A stretch of 64,000 nt of DNA from Tilletia caries (taxonomy: Eukaryota; Basidiomycota; Exobasidiomycetes; Tilletiales; Tilletiaceae). The notes below the pieces were generated by a model. The model was not told the origin of the DNA. It searched no databases and worked only from the letters and a program-made list of their open reading frames with translations. The stretch covers positions 744,001 to 808,000 of the forward strand of contig JALUTQ010000035.1 of assembly GCA_032718865.1 (NCBI GenBank), read 5' to 3'. This document shows positions 9,789 to 19,991 of the stretch, one piece after another. Within the stretch, counting starts at the first letter, position 1, and the number at the start of each line of letters is the position of its first letter. The position numbers and the translations under genes are program-made.

Positions 9789-11841
9789 ATGGCTCGCGGT
9801 AGCTCGTCCAAACGGGCCAATCCTTTGCAGTCGGGCGAACGGATCAAAGCGAAAGGAAAAGCAAAGTCGAGCGTCGGCGCTGCTCCCCAACGCAGCAAAG
9901 CTCAAACGGATGCCGACGCAGACGAGTCCCAATGGGCGTGGTCGAGAGGGCAAGAAGATTTTGTTTGCGCCTTCTTCGAGAAGCCCGGACGAAACGGCGT
10001 TGCTGGCGACGGCTTCGCAGACTACATGCGCAACAAGAAGGCGGCTTGCGTGAAGATGCTCGATGCGATGCAAGAGGATGCCGACCTGGATGTGGAGGGC
10101 CTTTCGATCAAGCAGCTCGTTGGGAAGGTCGCTCGCATGTACACCGCGTACAAGGGGCTTGTCGATGTCCTGGAGAATGCCACAGGAGGAGGAATAGACC
10201 CAGCCACGCACGAAAAGGCCATCTGGAAATGGGATAAAAAGGGGAAGGGGACTCCGAACAAAGAAACGATCAAGTGTAAGTGTAACGCGCGCATGGTCTG
10301 TAGAGTGTAGAAAGAGGCGGTCTATTGAGTACTGAACACTTATTCCGCCTTGCATAGCTTACTTGGACCGAGTCTGCCCGTGGTATTATCGCTTCGACGA
10401 CCTCGCCGGAGGACGTACCAGTGTCAAGCCCCCCGCCTTGATGGAGGGCGGCATCGCACCCAAACAGAAACATGCGACTGTAGCACGCCCCGTCAACAAC
10501 GACGTCGATGACGACGACGATGATGACAGTGACTTGACCTCTGAAGAAGACGAGCTCGAGGCGGAAGCGGAGGAGGAAGAGCCGGAGGAGGAAGATGAGG
10601 ACGAAGAGGAAGCTGGAGAAGGCACGGGAGCAGAACGCCAGGGCATCAACAATTCCGACGGGGACGCAACCGATGATGACGTCCAGGAGATAATGGACGA
10701 TGAGGCAGGGGCAATCATTCGGAAGCCTACGGAACGACCTGCTTCGAAATCAAAGAAAGGATCGCGCGAAGCTAGAAGGCCAAAGCAGTCAAAAAAGAAA
10801 GGCAAAGCTCGAGAAGACCCGGCCCCTCCAAAAAAGACCAACTCTGGTGAAGGGAGCAAGGCCAGCGGCAACGTCAAGCCCAATCAGCAAACCCCAAGCC
10901 GACTTCCTGGACCTGGACCTGGCAACCCTCGCAAGGCCAAAACTGGAGGGTCTGAGATAGCGCTGGCAATGGAGGCAATGGTCAGCTCGGAGCGGGAGAA
11001 ACGTCAGGATGAGCGTACGGAAAAATCAAAAGAATCCGCCGCTGCTCGAGGAATCGACCAAGCACGCCTGGACCTGGAACGAAGGAAGGTCTTCGACGAA
11101 CGCTCCATCGAGGAGCGGAGGCTCGCCGCCGCGGAGGCCAAAGATGCTCATGATCGCGCCCAAGAGATCTTGGAGCGAGATGAAAGGCGCGAGGAAAAGG
11201 TCTGGCGACGAGAACAAGAGCGACGTGCCGAGCAGCGACGTGAGGAGGAAAGAGAAGAGCAACGAGCGGAGCGGCGAGAAGAGGCAAAGAGGGAGGAGAA
11301 GCGGAGGGAGAGAGAAGAGGCTCAGAGGGCAGAAGAACGTGAGATGCGGATGATGATGCTGATGCGTCAAATGCAGAATGGTCAGCCTTCAAGCAACACG
11401 TACGGTTCCTCACCAATGCCGCCATTTGCCAGCACCTATCAGCACCCTTATCCTGTCGCCCCGTACTCAGCACCAGGAACGATGGGTGTTCCGACGCTGC
11501 AGCCGATGCTGGGCTATCCCCCAACAGCTTACCATGCTCCGTACATGGCTCAGGGACCGCCGTTCAACATCAGTACCGTACCTCAACCTGTGCTGCAAGC
11601 ACAACCTCACCTTGCAAACGTCTCGGGCTCCGTGTCTACGATTGGAGTTGCAGGCATGAATATGCCAGGTCCCTCTTCTCACTTTCCGCATGGGATCGCA
11701 GTACAGTCGTCTCACGATCTTCGTACTCAACTCCAGGATCAGTTGTCCACACCTAAGCCCTCGGGCACCGGCAAAGACTCCGTCCCGATCTCTGAAGGCA
11801 ATCACATCCCACAGACCCACGAAGACAGCACAAGCACGTAG
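9789..11841 (+). CDS. Harbinger-associated Myb/SANT-like protein
   Basis: Two exons, 9789-10275 and 10358-11841, joined across a GT-AG intron of 82 bases, give 656 residues in one frame. The ATG at 9789 is the first in frame. Residues about 50-190 form a helix-rich, tryptophan-bearing region ('WAWSRGQEDFVCAFF', 'AIWKWDKKGKG', 'CPWYYRFDDLAGG') typical of the Myb/SANT-like DNA-binding protein that accompanies PIF/Harbinger transposases. Then follow a strongly acidic, Lys/Ser-rich region, a long charged coiled coil (residues about 390-530, many E/R repeats, ending MRMMMLMRQM) and a Pro/Gln/Ser-rich tail. In this superfamily the Myb-like partner helps the transposase reach the nucleus and bind the element ends. 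It is convergent with the transposase at 11927-13226, 85 bases away. No break is seen. Confidence 0.7.
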
Positions 11842-11926
11842 CATCCATCACGGTCATGATCCACGACTCACGAGCACGGAGAGCCATGAACACGTCAGAA
11901 TCAGATTGATCACCCACTGCAGAACA

Positions 11927-13226
11927 TTACACCCCATACACCCGTCGCAAAGCTCTGCGCTTCACTTTCTCCCGCCAGCTCTCGTTCTCGTCCTCTCCTG
12001 TTCCAGCGTCGTCCTCTTCTCCTCCTTCTTCTTGTTCCGCGTCGCTCTGCCACAAATCCCTTTGGTCAATGAGAATGTTGTGAAGAACAACGCATGCTGT
12101 AATCCACATGCACGCGACACCAAGCTGAGAGTCGTTGAGCAATCTTACTCGCAGACCTTTAAGGGATGTCCATCGACCTTTGAGCAGACCAAAAGCATGT
12201 TCGATGTCGATCCTGATGCTCGAGAGGAGCTTGTTGAAGCGGCGATTCGGGAGGCGGTTGGCGAGGGGCTTCTTGTAGGGTGTAACGACAATGTCGGAGT
12301 TGGTATAGGCGCTGTCCGCTACGAGAAACTGGCCCGTCTCAAAGAAGCTGGCGGGCTCCCTCTGAATGGATGACACTGACCACGCGCGGCTGTCGTGGAC
12401 GGATCCAGGCCAGCCAACCAGCGTGTAGATGAACCTCGACCGTCGATCGCACACCGCTGTCAGATTGATTGCGTAACGGCGTTTTCGATTGAAGAATTCA
12501 TCCCCATTGAGCTCTCCGCCTACGTACACAAGCATCAAAAAGAGAGCTGGGTCAATGCATAGCGTCATAAGAGAGAGCAACAAGGAAGTGGAAACACTCG
12601 CCTGGACGCTCGTACAGGACGATATCCGTGCCGTCGAGCTTCCCAATGACCCCCTTGAGGCCTGCTCGCTTCTTGGAGTCGGCGGATTCCAGGATGCGCG
12701 CCGCTGCGTCTGGCCAAACGATCCAAGAGTCTTTGAGAGAAGCAAGTGCCGTGACCACGCGACGAACACAGTTGAAGACGTGACCCTCCGACGTCCCCCA
12801 GTGGCCTGCTTCCATTCTGATTGCACCTCCTACTCCATTTGTACCCATGCGATGAAGGGCAACTGCAAGTTGATTGGCGACCGGAGCCTGTGGTGAGCGA
12901 GATGACCCTTGGAAGACAGGGTCGTCCTCGATCAAAGAAAGGACGAACGCAAAGCTGCTCCGATCCATTCGAACCCAGTTGCGAAATCGTTCGTCATCGA
13001 GCTCGGGAAGAATGTTTAGTATCCAAGCGATTGACTTTGGAACTTCTATTCGCTCTACCAGATATCGACGTGTGAGCAGGTCACTCACATGAGCCCAATG
13101 AAAGAGAGAGGGGCGAACAGGGTATTCGTTGCTATCACCCGAGTTGTTTTCTCGCCAGCGTTGGAAGAGGGCCAATGCAGCCGCTTCGTCTACGAGGTCT
13201 CGACGCGAAGGGTGAATCCGAACCAT
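11927..13226 (-). CDS. PIF/Harbinger DDE transposase
   Basis: Starting from the ATG at 13226, exon 1 (13226-12602) and exon 2 (12519-11927) give 405 residues in one frame. The core shows the Harbinger order: 'VIGKLDGTDI' with the first Asp, 'ELNGDEFFNRKRRYAINL', 'GWPGSVHDSRAW' and 'FLVADSAY' with the second acidic site, and 'RIDIEHAFGLLKGRW' with the Glu. The C-terminus is acidic and then basic. The family normally performs cut-and-paste transposition with 3-bp (TWA) duplications. The intron needs a GC-AG pair (donor CCAG|GCGAGT), because the nearby GT donors do not restore the frame. Length and motifs are those of an intact enzyme, so the pair of genes may be an autonomous element. I could not locate its terminal inverted repeats. 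Confidence 0.8.
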
Positions 13227-13974
13227 TCTTGAGATGCAGCAGGATTACAGGAACAGCATGAAGCAGACAGGAAGTTGAATTGCGAGGAGGTGAAAGGAGG
13301 CGAAGGAACGCTCCGAGATGGTCCCGGCGGTCCCGGCGGAGCGAGAGTGGGGCAAAAATGGAAATTACTCTCGCGCATGAACACGACTTCTCACTTTGCG
13401 ATCTGGGCCTTCGCAAGGTGGCTGGCGGTTGACAGCCAAGTGAAGTTTCAGGCATGTAAATCGGATCGGAGTCAAACATTTCATGGGCGTCTAGGAAAGT
13501 CTTAACTGACCCTACAAGCGCAAGACTCGGCCAGAGTATGGCAATGTTACATACCTTTGACTTCTGTAAGAACCGTAGGAAGTTTTTGAGGTTCCATATC
13601 GAGCTCCCCAAGGTAAGAATATTTATTCGATGTTGGCTCTTTGCATACCTGTACTTCACACGGCTGCCATTTCATGGCCCAGACTAAGATCGCATTTCTT
13701 CAAAGAGCAACACCCAAGGTATCATGTAGCGCATCCTATTTTGCTAGAGCTGCAGCTCATGATTTTCGAGTGGGGGCGGTGGAAACTCGGATGGTATGGT
13801 GGATGTGATGAATGTCCCTCCCCCTTGCGGTAAATTCGATAGACAAGCCAATTTTTGTGATAACCTACCTATCGCACGCGGAACGCGTTCCTGCTGTTCT
13901 CCTCTTCCTACATGATTGATCTCGATGGTAGCCAATTGTAGCGACGTAATACATTTATAAGTACGACGTGTAAA

Positions 13975-14030
13975 TTTTGGTGTTGTGAAATGGTCGAATT
14001 TGGGTTTGGGTACAAACTTTTGATACGTAG
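13975..14030 (-). repeat. Dispersed repeat 'CAAAAGTTTGTACCCAAAC' (copy 2)
   Basis: This is the inverted second copy of the motif at 7583-7660. It lies about 170 bases before the start of the duplicated zinc-finger segment. Confidence 0.4.
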
Positions 14031-14200
14031 CTGTACCGGCACCCTCCTCGCCCGACGAGAGCGATTCGGCGTTTTTCTTCGCGCTGGGTCCTCCCACGCG
14101 CTCGGGTGATCTGGTTTGTGTCGGTGTGCGCGCGCCCTTTGTGGGAGAACCACGGTCAGAAAGAAACGGAGATGTGGTGGCCGAGGCCGGTGAGACCTGA

Positions 14201-14466
14201 TCAAGGCCCGACCACCTCCAGCTGCCGGCCCGTCGTCCGCCCCCCACCCACCTCCAGCTGCGTCGGTCCCCCGCCAGCAACAACCGTTCCACTGCCCGCG
14301 GTGCGACAAGATCAGATCCAACGGGGTTTTCAGGCGGTATGGGCCGGGGGGACCAAAAGTGTGCCACACCTGCTACACGCAGATCTGGCGCCGCCGCAAG
14401 AAGGAGGAGGAGGAGGCCAAAGAGCTGAAGAGGCAGCAGGGCCTCCGTAGCCGTCAGAAGAAATAG
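14201..14466 (+). pseudogene. GATA-like zinc-finger ORF, 5'-truncated copy
   Basis: In the frame ending at the TAG near 14,466 the peptide runs through a proline-rich linker, 'HCPRCDKIRSNGVFRRYG', 'KVCHTCYTQIWRRRKKEEEE' and a Lys/Glu/Gln-rich end. It is nearly identical to residues about 50-135 of the complete gene at 21588-21995. All four zinc-ligand cysteines are present, but the N-terminal coiled-coil part is absent and no start codon is seen. The plus-strand proline-rich and minus-strand leucine-rich ORFs covering this region are frame shadows. Confidence 0.6.
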
Positions 14467-14784
14467 GTGAGTGCAGTCTCCCAGCATCTCCTACCCCCGC
14501 CACTGACCACCTTGCCCATCTTCCCACCCTCTGTCCCTCAGTCCACTCCCTCCAAGCGGCGTCCCATTCGCACCTCCGGGCCCCGGGTACCACTGCAATC
14601 CACCACCCGCTTTCCTGCTCTCACTCTTCCCAATCACCTTCAAACCTTTGTCCTCGACCGTATCCTTAGTCTTCTCGCCCTCATCTGTAGTCTCTTCGCT
14701 TTCATCTGTAGTCGCTTAGCCCTCATCCGTAGTTTCATTGCCTCCTGACTTTTTGTCAAAGACCGCGTCCCTATACGTATCTTC

Positions 14785-14855
14785 AGGCATAGGCTAGAGT
14801 TCTGGCAGCACGGCCCTTCCCCTTCAGTGCGAGGGGGTACTCGTGCCGAGCCCTG
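14785..14855 (+). repeat. LTR-like leader motif, copy A
   Basis: The core 'CATAGGCTAGAGTTCTGG' followed by 'CAGCACG', a C-rich loop and 'GCGAGGGGGTACT' recurs at about 16,430 and 36,970, and inverted at about 21,195-21,270. A possible splice donor (CTAAG|GTCAGT) follows about 30 bases later. In the 36.97-kb copy the motif lies inside a solo LTR, downstream of a TATA box, so it probably belongs to an R-U5 region. Confidence 0.55.
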
Positions 14856-15069
14856 CCTCCACCCTCGCTGGGACTCTAAGGTCAGTGTTTTTTTTTAAAA
14901 CTTTTTTGTTCTGTAGGCATTTTCCGTTGTTAATTGCCGTTTTTTTGGCTTTTTCTATTTTTCTCATTTTATTTTTATTTTTCCTTCCTTTTTCTTTTTG
15001 TTACTTTTTCTCATTTCATTATTATCACTAAATAAAGAGTCTGACTAGCACCGTTCTTTTTTTCCTTCG

Positions 15070-15491
15070 ACGTTTGTGCGCTATGGCTGTGTGGCATGTC
15101 CGGAAGAAAGTTCGCCGAAGCTTGTCATCGAAATTACGGGACCAATAGTCACAATTTGGCCAGCGTTTCTGGCTTGTGTGTCAAGCTCCCAGTTCCAAGG
15201 CATTCGAGACACAATGGAACGAAATGTCACGTGCTGTGTTGGCCAAATGCCGCAAGCTGCGTATGGGCGCCCAGTGTAAGGGTTTGGTCCTTTTGCTTCC
15301 AATGTTACTAGCATAGGGTCGCAAGTGGTATTTTCATTAGCTGTGTACTCGCATAGGTTGTGGCTATTCCAACCTTATGCTGAGCGGTCCCGTCCGCAGT
15401 AATGCGCAGCAGCGGGCCTACGTCATGCGCAGCAAGCGCAGTCGCCCGCAGCTGTGCGCAGTAGTCGACCAACTTCATGCGCAGTCCAAGC
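15070..15491. other. Stretch without recognisable gene, GCGCAG-rich
   Basis: The ORFs here are short and unremarkable. From about 15,400 the word 'gcgcag' recurs, and it continues on the far side of the hAT MITE (16,100-16,165), showing that the MITE entered a 'gcgcag' repeat region. Confidence 0.4.
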
Positions 15492-16095
15492 CAAGGCTCG
15501 GCAACTATCTTCACTATGTAACTATGATAACTATATATTTATAACTAATAGTGATAACTTGAATATACTTCGCCGCCTAGAAAAAATAGTAGCTATAACT
15601 TTTTCAGATCGGCGCGGAGTAACTAATAGTTGAAATAGGTATGAAAGATCGCACTTGGCTGATATAGCCACTAGATAGTCACTATGCAGTAGCTCCAGCT
15701 ACTCCTAGTCACACATAATCGCTATCTCAGTTACTCTTAGCCACATATAGTGACTATTTCACCGAAACGTAACTTTTTGTGTTGGACAGAGGCTGGCTGA
15801 GACAGCTGCTGGATAGTTACTATATAGTAGCTTCAGTCACCTATAGCCACATAAAGTGACTATGTCGAACTCACTTTGTGCTGAACCAGTCACAGGTAGC
15901 TACTGGAAGTGACGATAGTGGCTATTTCAGCGAAAAGCCAACGAAAATTTCGCACGGCTGAAATAGTACCTATTAGTTCTGATAGTAGCTATATTTCACT
16001 TGACTATACTATTTCCCGCCGAGGTGACCACTCTCTATAACTTGACTATACTATTTCGCAGAAAGGTGGTAACTCTAGTAGCTTGCCGAGCCTTG
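15492..16095. mobile_element. hAT MITE with near-perfect 8-bp TSD
   Basis: The ends are CAAGGCTCGGCAA and TTGCCGAGCCTTG. The flanking octamers are GTCCAAGC (15484-15491) and GTCAAAGC (16096-16103), differing at one base. The interior of 604 bases is full of 'agtcactata/tagctact' words and codes for nothing. It is the same family as the element at 3073-6389. Confidence 0.75.
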
Positions 16096-16169
16096 GTCAA
16101 AGCGCAGCACTGCGCAGTCGAAGCGCAGTCGTGCGCAGTCAAAGCGCAGCAACTCTGCAGCGCTTGGAG

Positions 16170-16700
16170 CAGAACCTGAAAGGCATATAAGGAGCCAGCT
16201 TCCAGCTACTCCTTCCCCTTTCTGTTCTCCCCAGCTTTTTCATTCATACACCTCACGCCTAACTTGGCAATCACAGAACATTGCAGAGTTAAGTCTACCG
16301 TGTGATCGACTGAGTCTCATCCCCTCTACCCTCTACCACTCTACCCTCTCGACTACTACCTCCTTACCCACATACTTCCTGTCGGGACTACTGGTTACAG
16401 TTGTCTCCTGATTGTTCGAGTAGACACATAGGCCAAAGTTCTTGCAGCACGTCCCTTCTGTCTCTATACAACGAGCGGTACTACGTGCTGACTGTCCAAT
16501 ACCTAGTCTACTTGAAGTCAGAAGACTTCCTCAGACCGGGAATCCTTACAGATACTCAGATCATGGGAGCTCAGGTACTGGCCATTTTCTCACATTGATC
16601 CAATAAAAGTGGACTTTGACGGTTAGATAAAGGTCCTGTACCTGGCCCTGGCCTGCGAGAGGGCTTGCAGACGATGACGGACCTTTATTCAGTCGCTGCG
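16170..16700 (+). promoter_or_regulatory. LTR-like promoter and leader, copy B
   Basis: A TATA-like box (catataagg, about 16,183) is followed by a C/T-rich leader, then by the leader motif (cataggccaaagttcttg at about 16,431, CAGCACGT paired with ACGTGCTG further on) and a possible splice donor (AGCTCAG|GTACTG, about 16,574). The order matches the solo LTR at 36579-37169. It precedes the zinc-finger ORF at 16,930, as expected for a 5' LTR in front of its ORF, but LTR borders are not resolved. Confidence 0.4.
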
Positions 16701-16929
16701 AGCTTACTATTCGCTCGATGCTTTGCAGATACTAGATAGAGCCCAAGGAGGCATCCAACTTCAACAGGAGCACTTTGGCCCGACCCATGCTACCTCTGAC
16801 AGTCCAACCTGTTTCACGCTCTAAACCGTGCTCACAAAGTCTCTAGGTCGGTGCCTGTACATTTAAAGTACAGTGAGATCTTCTGACTCAAAGGCGGTGC
16901 CCCGCAACCCAAACAATAATCAATCAGCA

Positions 16930-17222
16930 TAGCGCTCAAGAACGGGAACAGCAGGCGCGCGCGGCCGTCCAGCAGCTCGACCGAGAGCGGGTCGACCGGC
17001 TGGCTGAGCTCGCTGAGCTCGACCGCCGGGACGCTGAGAGCGGCTGCGAGTGGTTTAGGGCTTACAACGCCCGACCCATACCACCACCTCCATCTGTCGG
17101 CCCCTCGTCCGCCCCCCACGGCCCACGGAGGAGTTCGAGTGTACTAAGTGCGACAGGAACTTCCAGTGGACGAGCCGGTCTGGATTGGTTTGCGGAAAGC
17201 TATGATACAGAGACTGAGAAAA
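16930..17222 (+). pseudogene. GATA-like zinc-finger paralogue B, broken
   Basis: The peptide 'SAQEREQQARAAVQQL...LAELAELDRRDAESG.EW' aligns with the N-terminal coiled coil of the complete gene at 21588-21995, followed by the same proline-rich 'GPSSAP' linker. After a one-base frame change near 17,120 the peptide 'FECTKCDRNFQW' gives the first CX2C of the zinc site. The second half is replaced by a (GGGAGA)n repeat and inverted sequence. The expected ATG reads CAT AGC, so no start is present. Confidence 0.5.
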
Positions 17223-17277
17223 CAGGGAGAGGGAGAGGGAGAGGGAGAGGGAGAGGGAGAGGGAGAGGGAGAGGGAG
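17165..17277 (+). repeat. Inverted repeat arm with (GGGAGA)n
   Basis: The segment 'cgagccggtctggattgg...tacagagactgagaa' plus a GGGAGA array (about 17,224-17,277) is repeated inverted at about 17,800-17,975, where the array is longer. The two arms enclose the MITE fragment and the E2-enzyme exon. Confidence 0.65.
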
Positions 17278-17605
17278 GCCGGGAGAAGAAGGCGTGTTGC
17301 TGATGTTGTTCGAAGAAGTGGGAGCCAGCTGTCGATTGATGCTGAAGGATGTCGAGACAGAGCTCGGTGTACGATGCCTGTTCAAAGCCAAAATCAGAGG
17401 GAGGAAGCATATGCTGTGTTGAGACATGGAGTTTCAATACTGCTGCAAAGTTTATCGCACAAGACCACTTCTTTGTACGAAGAGTTGTCTGTGCGTAGTC
17501 AGTGCAATGCTAATATAACACCTTGTGCCAGATGCACACACAATCACTAGCCTTTCGAAGTACAGTAGGTCGGCCGGTACATCAGGCTGGGTACCTGTTC
17601 ATCTA

Positions 17606-17700
17606 AGGATGGCCCGGAGTAAATCCCCGGAGCACGGAGTCCGGGGATCAGCTCCGGGACCAATTTCGGCTGGCTCCGTATCCGGGGAAATTTAATTACC
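17606..17700 (+). mobile_element. Tc1/mariner-like MITE fragment (family 1)
   Basis: After a TA at 17604-17605 the sequence starts AGGATGGCCCGGAGTAAAT and continues with CGGAG-rich words, matching the left end of the elements at 547 and 41962. It stops near 17,700 at the E2 exon; no right end is seen. Confidence 0.55.
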
Positions 17701-17707
17701 CCGCAAA

Positions 17708-17800
17708 CCCCCCTTCGAAGACGGCACCTTCAAGCTCCTCCTCACCTTCGACGACTCATACCCGAACGAGCCACCGACAGTCAAGTTCATCTCCCGCATA
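17708..17800 (+). pseudogene. Ubiquitin-conjugating enzyme (RAD6/UBC2-like) exon fragment
   Basis: Thirty codons read '[13 protein letters not shown]', '[13 protein letters not shown]' in one frame. This is the strongly conserved beta-sheet and HPN-approach region of RAD6/UBC2-type E2 enzymes, where 'PF.DGTF.L.L.F...YP..PP.VKF.S.MFHPN' is diagnostic. The fragment ends just before the expected 'MFHPN' and runs directly into a (TCTCCC)n array; the catalytic cysteine part is absent. On the left it abuts the CGGAG-rich MITE fragment. It is therefore a captured or translocated exon piece, not a working gene. Codon choice is C-rich at third positions like the host genes at the right end of the window. 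Confidence 0.7.
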
Positions 17801-17975
17801 TCCCTCTCCCTCTCCCTCTCCCTCTCCCTCTCCCTCTCCCTCTCCCTCTCCCTCTCCCTCTCCCTCTCCCTCTCCCTCTCCCTCTCCCTCTCCCTCTCCC
17901 TCTCCCTCTCCCTCTCCCTGCTCTTTCAGTCTCTGCATCATAGCTTTCCGCAAACCAATCCAGACCGGCTCGATA
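17801..17975 (+). repeat. (TCTCCC)n array and inverted repeat arm
   Basis: About 20 hexanucleotide units run to about 17,918. They are followed by 'tcagtctctgcatcatagc' and the remainder of the inverted arm matching 17165-17223. The long pure array suggests ongoing slippage. Confidence 0.75.
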
Positions 17976-18122
17976 TGAGGCAATCGAAATCTCGGCGCTG
18001 GCATCTATTCCAGGTAAGTGTTAACCCGCCATCTGGCTCGAATGGCGATTGACCTTTCTCACATTGTACACGTCGTTTAAGCGCGTTCGATCAGCCAGCG
18101 GACGCGAACGGCACTCGAGAAA

Positions 18123-18455
18123 TCAATACAGGACCACATCAGGCGCCGTTGCAGAGACAAAGGATGATTGTTGCACGGCTGGCGACGCTCTGGATGTCGT
18201 CCCAAGGGTGCTAGAAGCCGAATCAGGTTTTCGGGGAGACGGACAGGCGAGATTGCCACGGGATGAGGAGAGCGGAGCACTACTTCCTCCTTGTAAGCCC
18301 CTCATGAGAGATGTTAACGAGCCCGTGTGGGGACTTGGGTGATGATGTGGTGCAGTTGCCCAGTGCTGTTGAGCATGTGCGCTCATCAAAGCCTGAGTTG
18401 TGTTTGGGACGAAGAGGTTGGTCGGGAGTGAATTAGCATGTTTTGGTGATTTCAC
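18123..18455 (-). CDS. Hypothetical Ser/Pro-rich fragment
   Basis: A 110-codon minus-strand ORF has low-complexity but protein-like composition (His/Pro then Ser/Pro-rich, ending 'SATAPDVVLY'). I do not recognise it. It lies beside the captured E2 exon and could be another gene fragment. A 3' splice-like site is not obvious and the opposite strand also has an ORF, so the call is weak. Confidence 0.2.
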   Translation of the reverse strand: MKSPKHANSLPTNLFVPNTTQALMSAHAQQHWATAPHHHPSPHTGSLTSLMRGLQGGSSAPLSSSRGNLACPSPRKPDSASSTLGTTSRASPAVQQSSFVSATAPDVVLY

Positions 18456-18639
18456 AGGTTATCAGCGTCTTACACGTACCTTTGCGGTTCGGAAGGGCAA
18501 GACTGTAGGATTCGAGGATCGACTTTAACTACCCTGTGGACTCCCCATGTGTGGATCGGTGATCCTGCGTTTGGGCTGTGGGGATTGCTGTTCGGAGTCC
18601 TAACCATATGTACAGACAACCCATTCAGTTGCGGCCGGC

Positions 18640-19990
18640 CGGACACTGCTTCAGGGCCTCACCGCAACCTTAAACGCTAATTCGCAACCTGGGAAAATTA
18701 AAGTTTGATTACAGTGAGTTTTAATCGCAACCAAAATTTTAGCGCCGCAACTGCGTGTGCAACCATGCTTTGTAATAGCCTCATATTGTGGCTTGCCGCA
18801 ACTGCATATTTAGGCCCTGCAACCGCGGGGCAACGTTGTCCAACCGTGACCTAACAAAAACGTATTGCCCATCGTCATCCCCTTTTTGCTTTACGTAGAA
18901 TGGCCGAAAGGTGGGCAAAGACAACAATTTTGAATCCCGCGATGAGGAAAACAAATTAAACCCTGGCGATGGGAAAAAAAACTCCTCCCTTCCCAGTTTT
19001 CTCACGCTTTTTTAATTCCGCCAAATTTATTCGCCCATGAATATTCTGTTCAATTTCTTGAATCTTGATATTTACACAGCAATTTCCACCCTCGCCCCCA
19101 GGCTGAGTATAACCCCGGCCCCTCCATAATAAATGTTTTGCCCGGACTGTCATTAAATTGATGCCCAGGCTACCCAGCAATAAGCTAAAAAAATCCCTTT
19201 TTCGAGTGCACCCTTGATATCACCGCACCCCACTATTAACCAACTCTCCCCAGAAAAATGCCAAAGACTGCAGACTTATTTTCAGTTTCACCTGCCATCT
19301 TTTCCCACAGGAGCCTTCCTCCTCCCAAAGGTATGCACTGTAGTCTAAGTTTTGTTGGCAGCTTAATTTACCTCCGCACCGTGCTCACACCTGGCGAGTT
19401 TGAAAAGAGAAAGCCTTCGTTTGGTAAATATAAAGAGTTAGCATATTACGTTGCCATATGGGCTGTTACAATTTATCCCAGTCTTCGTGACGGGGGTGGA
19501 TCAGGACAAGAAGTGAAGGGCAAGGTTCATGAAGGTTGAGAAAGGAGATGTGAATAGAGTAGATTGGGTGAGGAACTGGTGGTGTAGGGTAAAGAGCTAA
19601 GTACAGGATCTGGCAGAGAATGGGGCTGCTTATATACCTTTGAGGGTAAAGTTAGCGAGGAAGAGGAGCGAAGGAGCGGAGAGAGAAAGCGGAGGCGGAG
19701 AAAGAGGGAACGTGGGCACGAGGAGAGAGGAAGCAGAGAAGGAGGAGAGCCAAGAGAGAGAATGCCGAAGCCAAGAGATCAGATAGTGAAAGCGGCGTGA
19801 TGTTGGGACGGCCGAAAGCCGAGGTGGAGGTGGCGTCGATGGCGTGATCAGGAGTTAAGATTTTAGAACCGACGGCCGAGAACTAAGTCCGGAGTGGAGG
19901 TCCGTGCTAAGGCCGAAGTTAGTATCGAAGTGAGTCCTGAAGTGACCGGGTCTCAGTCTTGCCTATCAGCCTATTGACATCTTCCGCGAA
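18640..19990. other. Stretch without recognisable gene; GCAACC-rich repeats
   Basis: Between 18,660 and 18,840 the word 'cgcaacc/gcaact' occurs about eight times, a pattern like subterminal repeats of a DNA transposon, but no matching second end was found. From 19,540 to 19,840 there is a purine-rich 'gagagagaag' tract resembling the LTR at 3801. No gene is supported. Confidence 0.35.
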
Positions 19991-19991
19991 G

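Larger units (their letters stand above)
9789..13226. mobile_element. PIF/Harbinger element 1 (coding part)
   Basis: The convergent Myb-like gene and transposase gene form the standard two-gene PIF/Harbinger arrangement. The outer limits are not defined: no matching terminal repeats or TWA duplication could be recognised in 9,400-9,780 or 13,230-13,500. Confidence 0.65.
14201..15065 (+). repeat. Inverted duplication, arm 1
   Basis: From 'atcaaggcccgacc' at 14201 to the T-run after 'gcaccgttc' near 15,065, the sequence is nearly identical to the reverse complement of 20985-21854. It contains the 3' half of a zinc-finger ORF, an LTR-like leader motif at about 14,785, a T-rich tract and an aataaa near 15,030. 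Arm 1 begins in mid-ORF, while arm 2 continues into the complete ORF, so arm 1 looks like the truncated derivative. Confidence 0.75.

Noticed and set aside
10386..10883. Serine-rich minus-strand ORF
   Set aside because: It is the antisense reading of the acidic region of the Harbinger Myb-like gene, whose two exons splice in frame.
13744..14487. Leucine-rich 247-codon minus-strand ORF
   Set aside because: It lies antisense to the zinc-finger segment and its 3' side; the leucine run comes from the reverse complement of a Lys/Glu-rich codon run. The same shadow recurs at 21567-22010 opposite the complete copy.
17144..17437. Ser/Pro repeat ORF
   Set aside because: It is the translation of the (GGGAGA)n array on the minus strand and carries no other coding sign.
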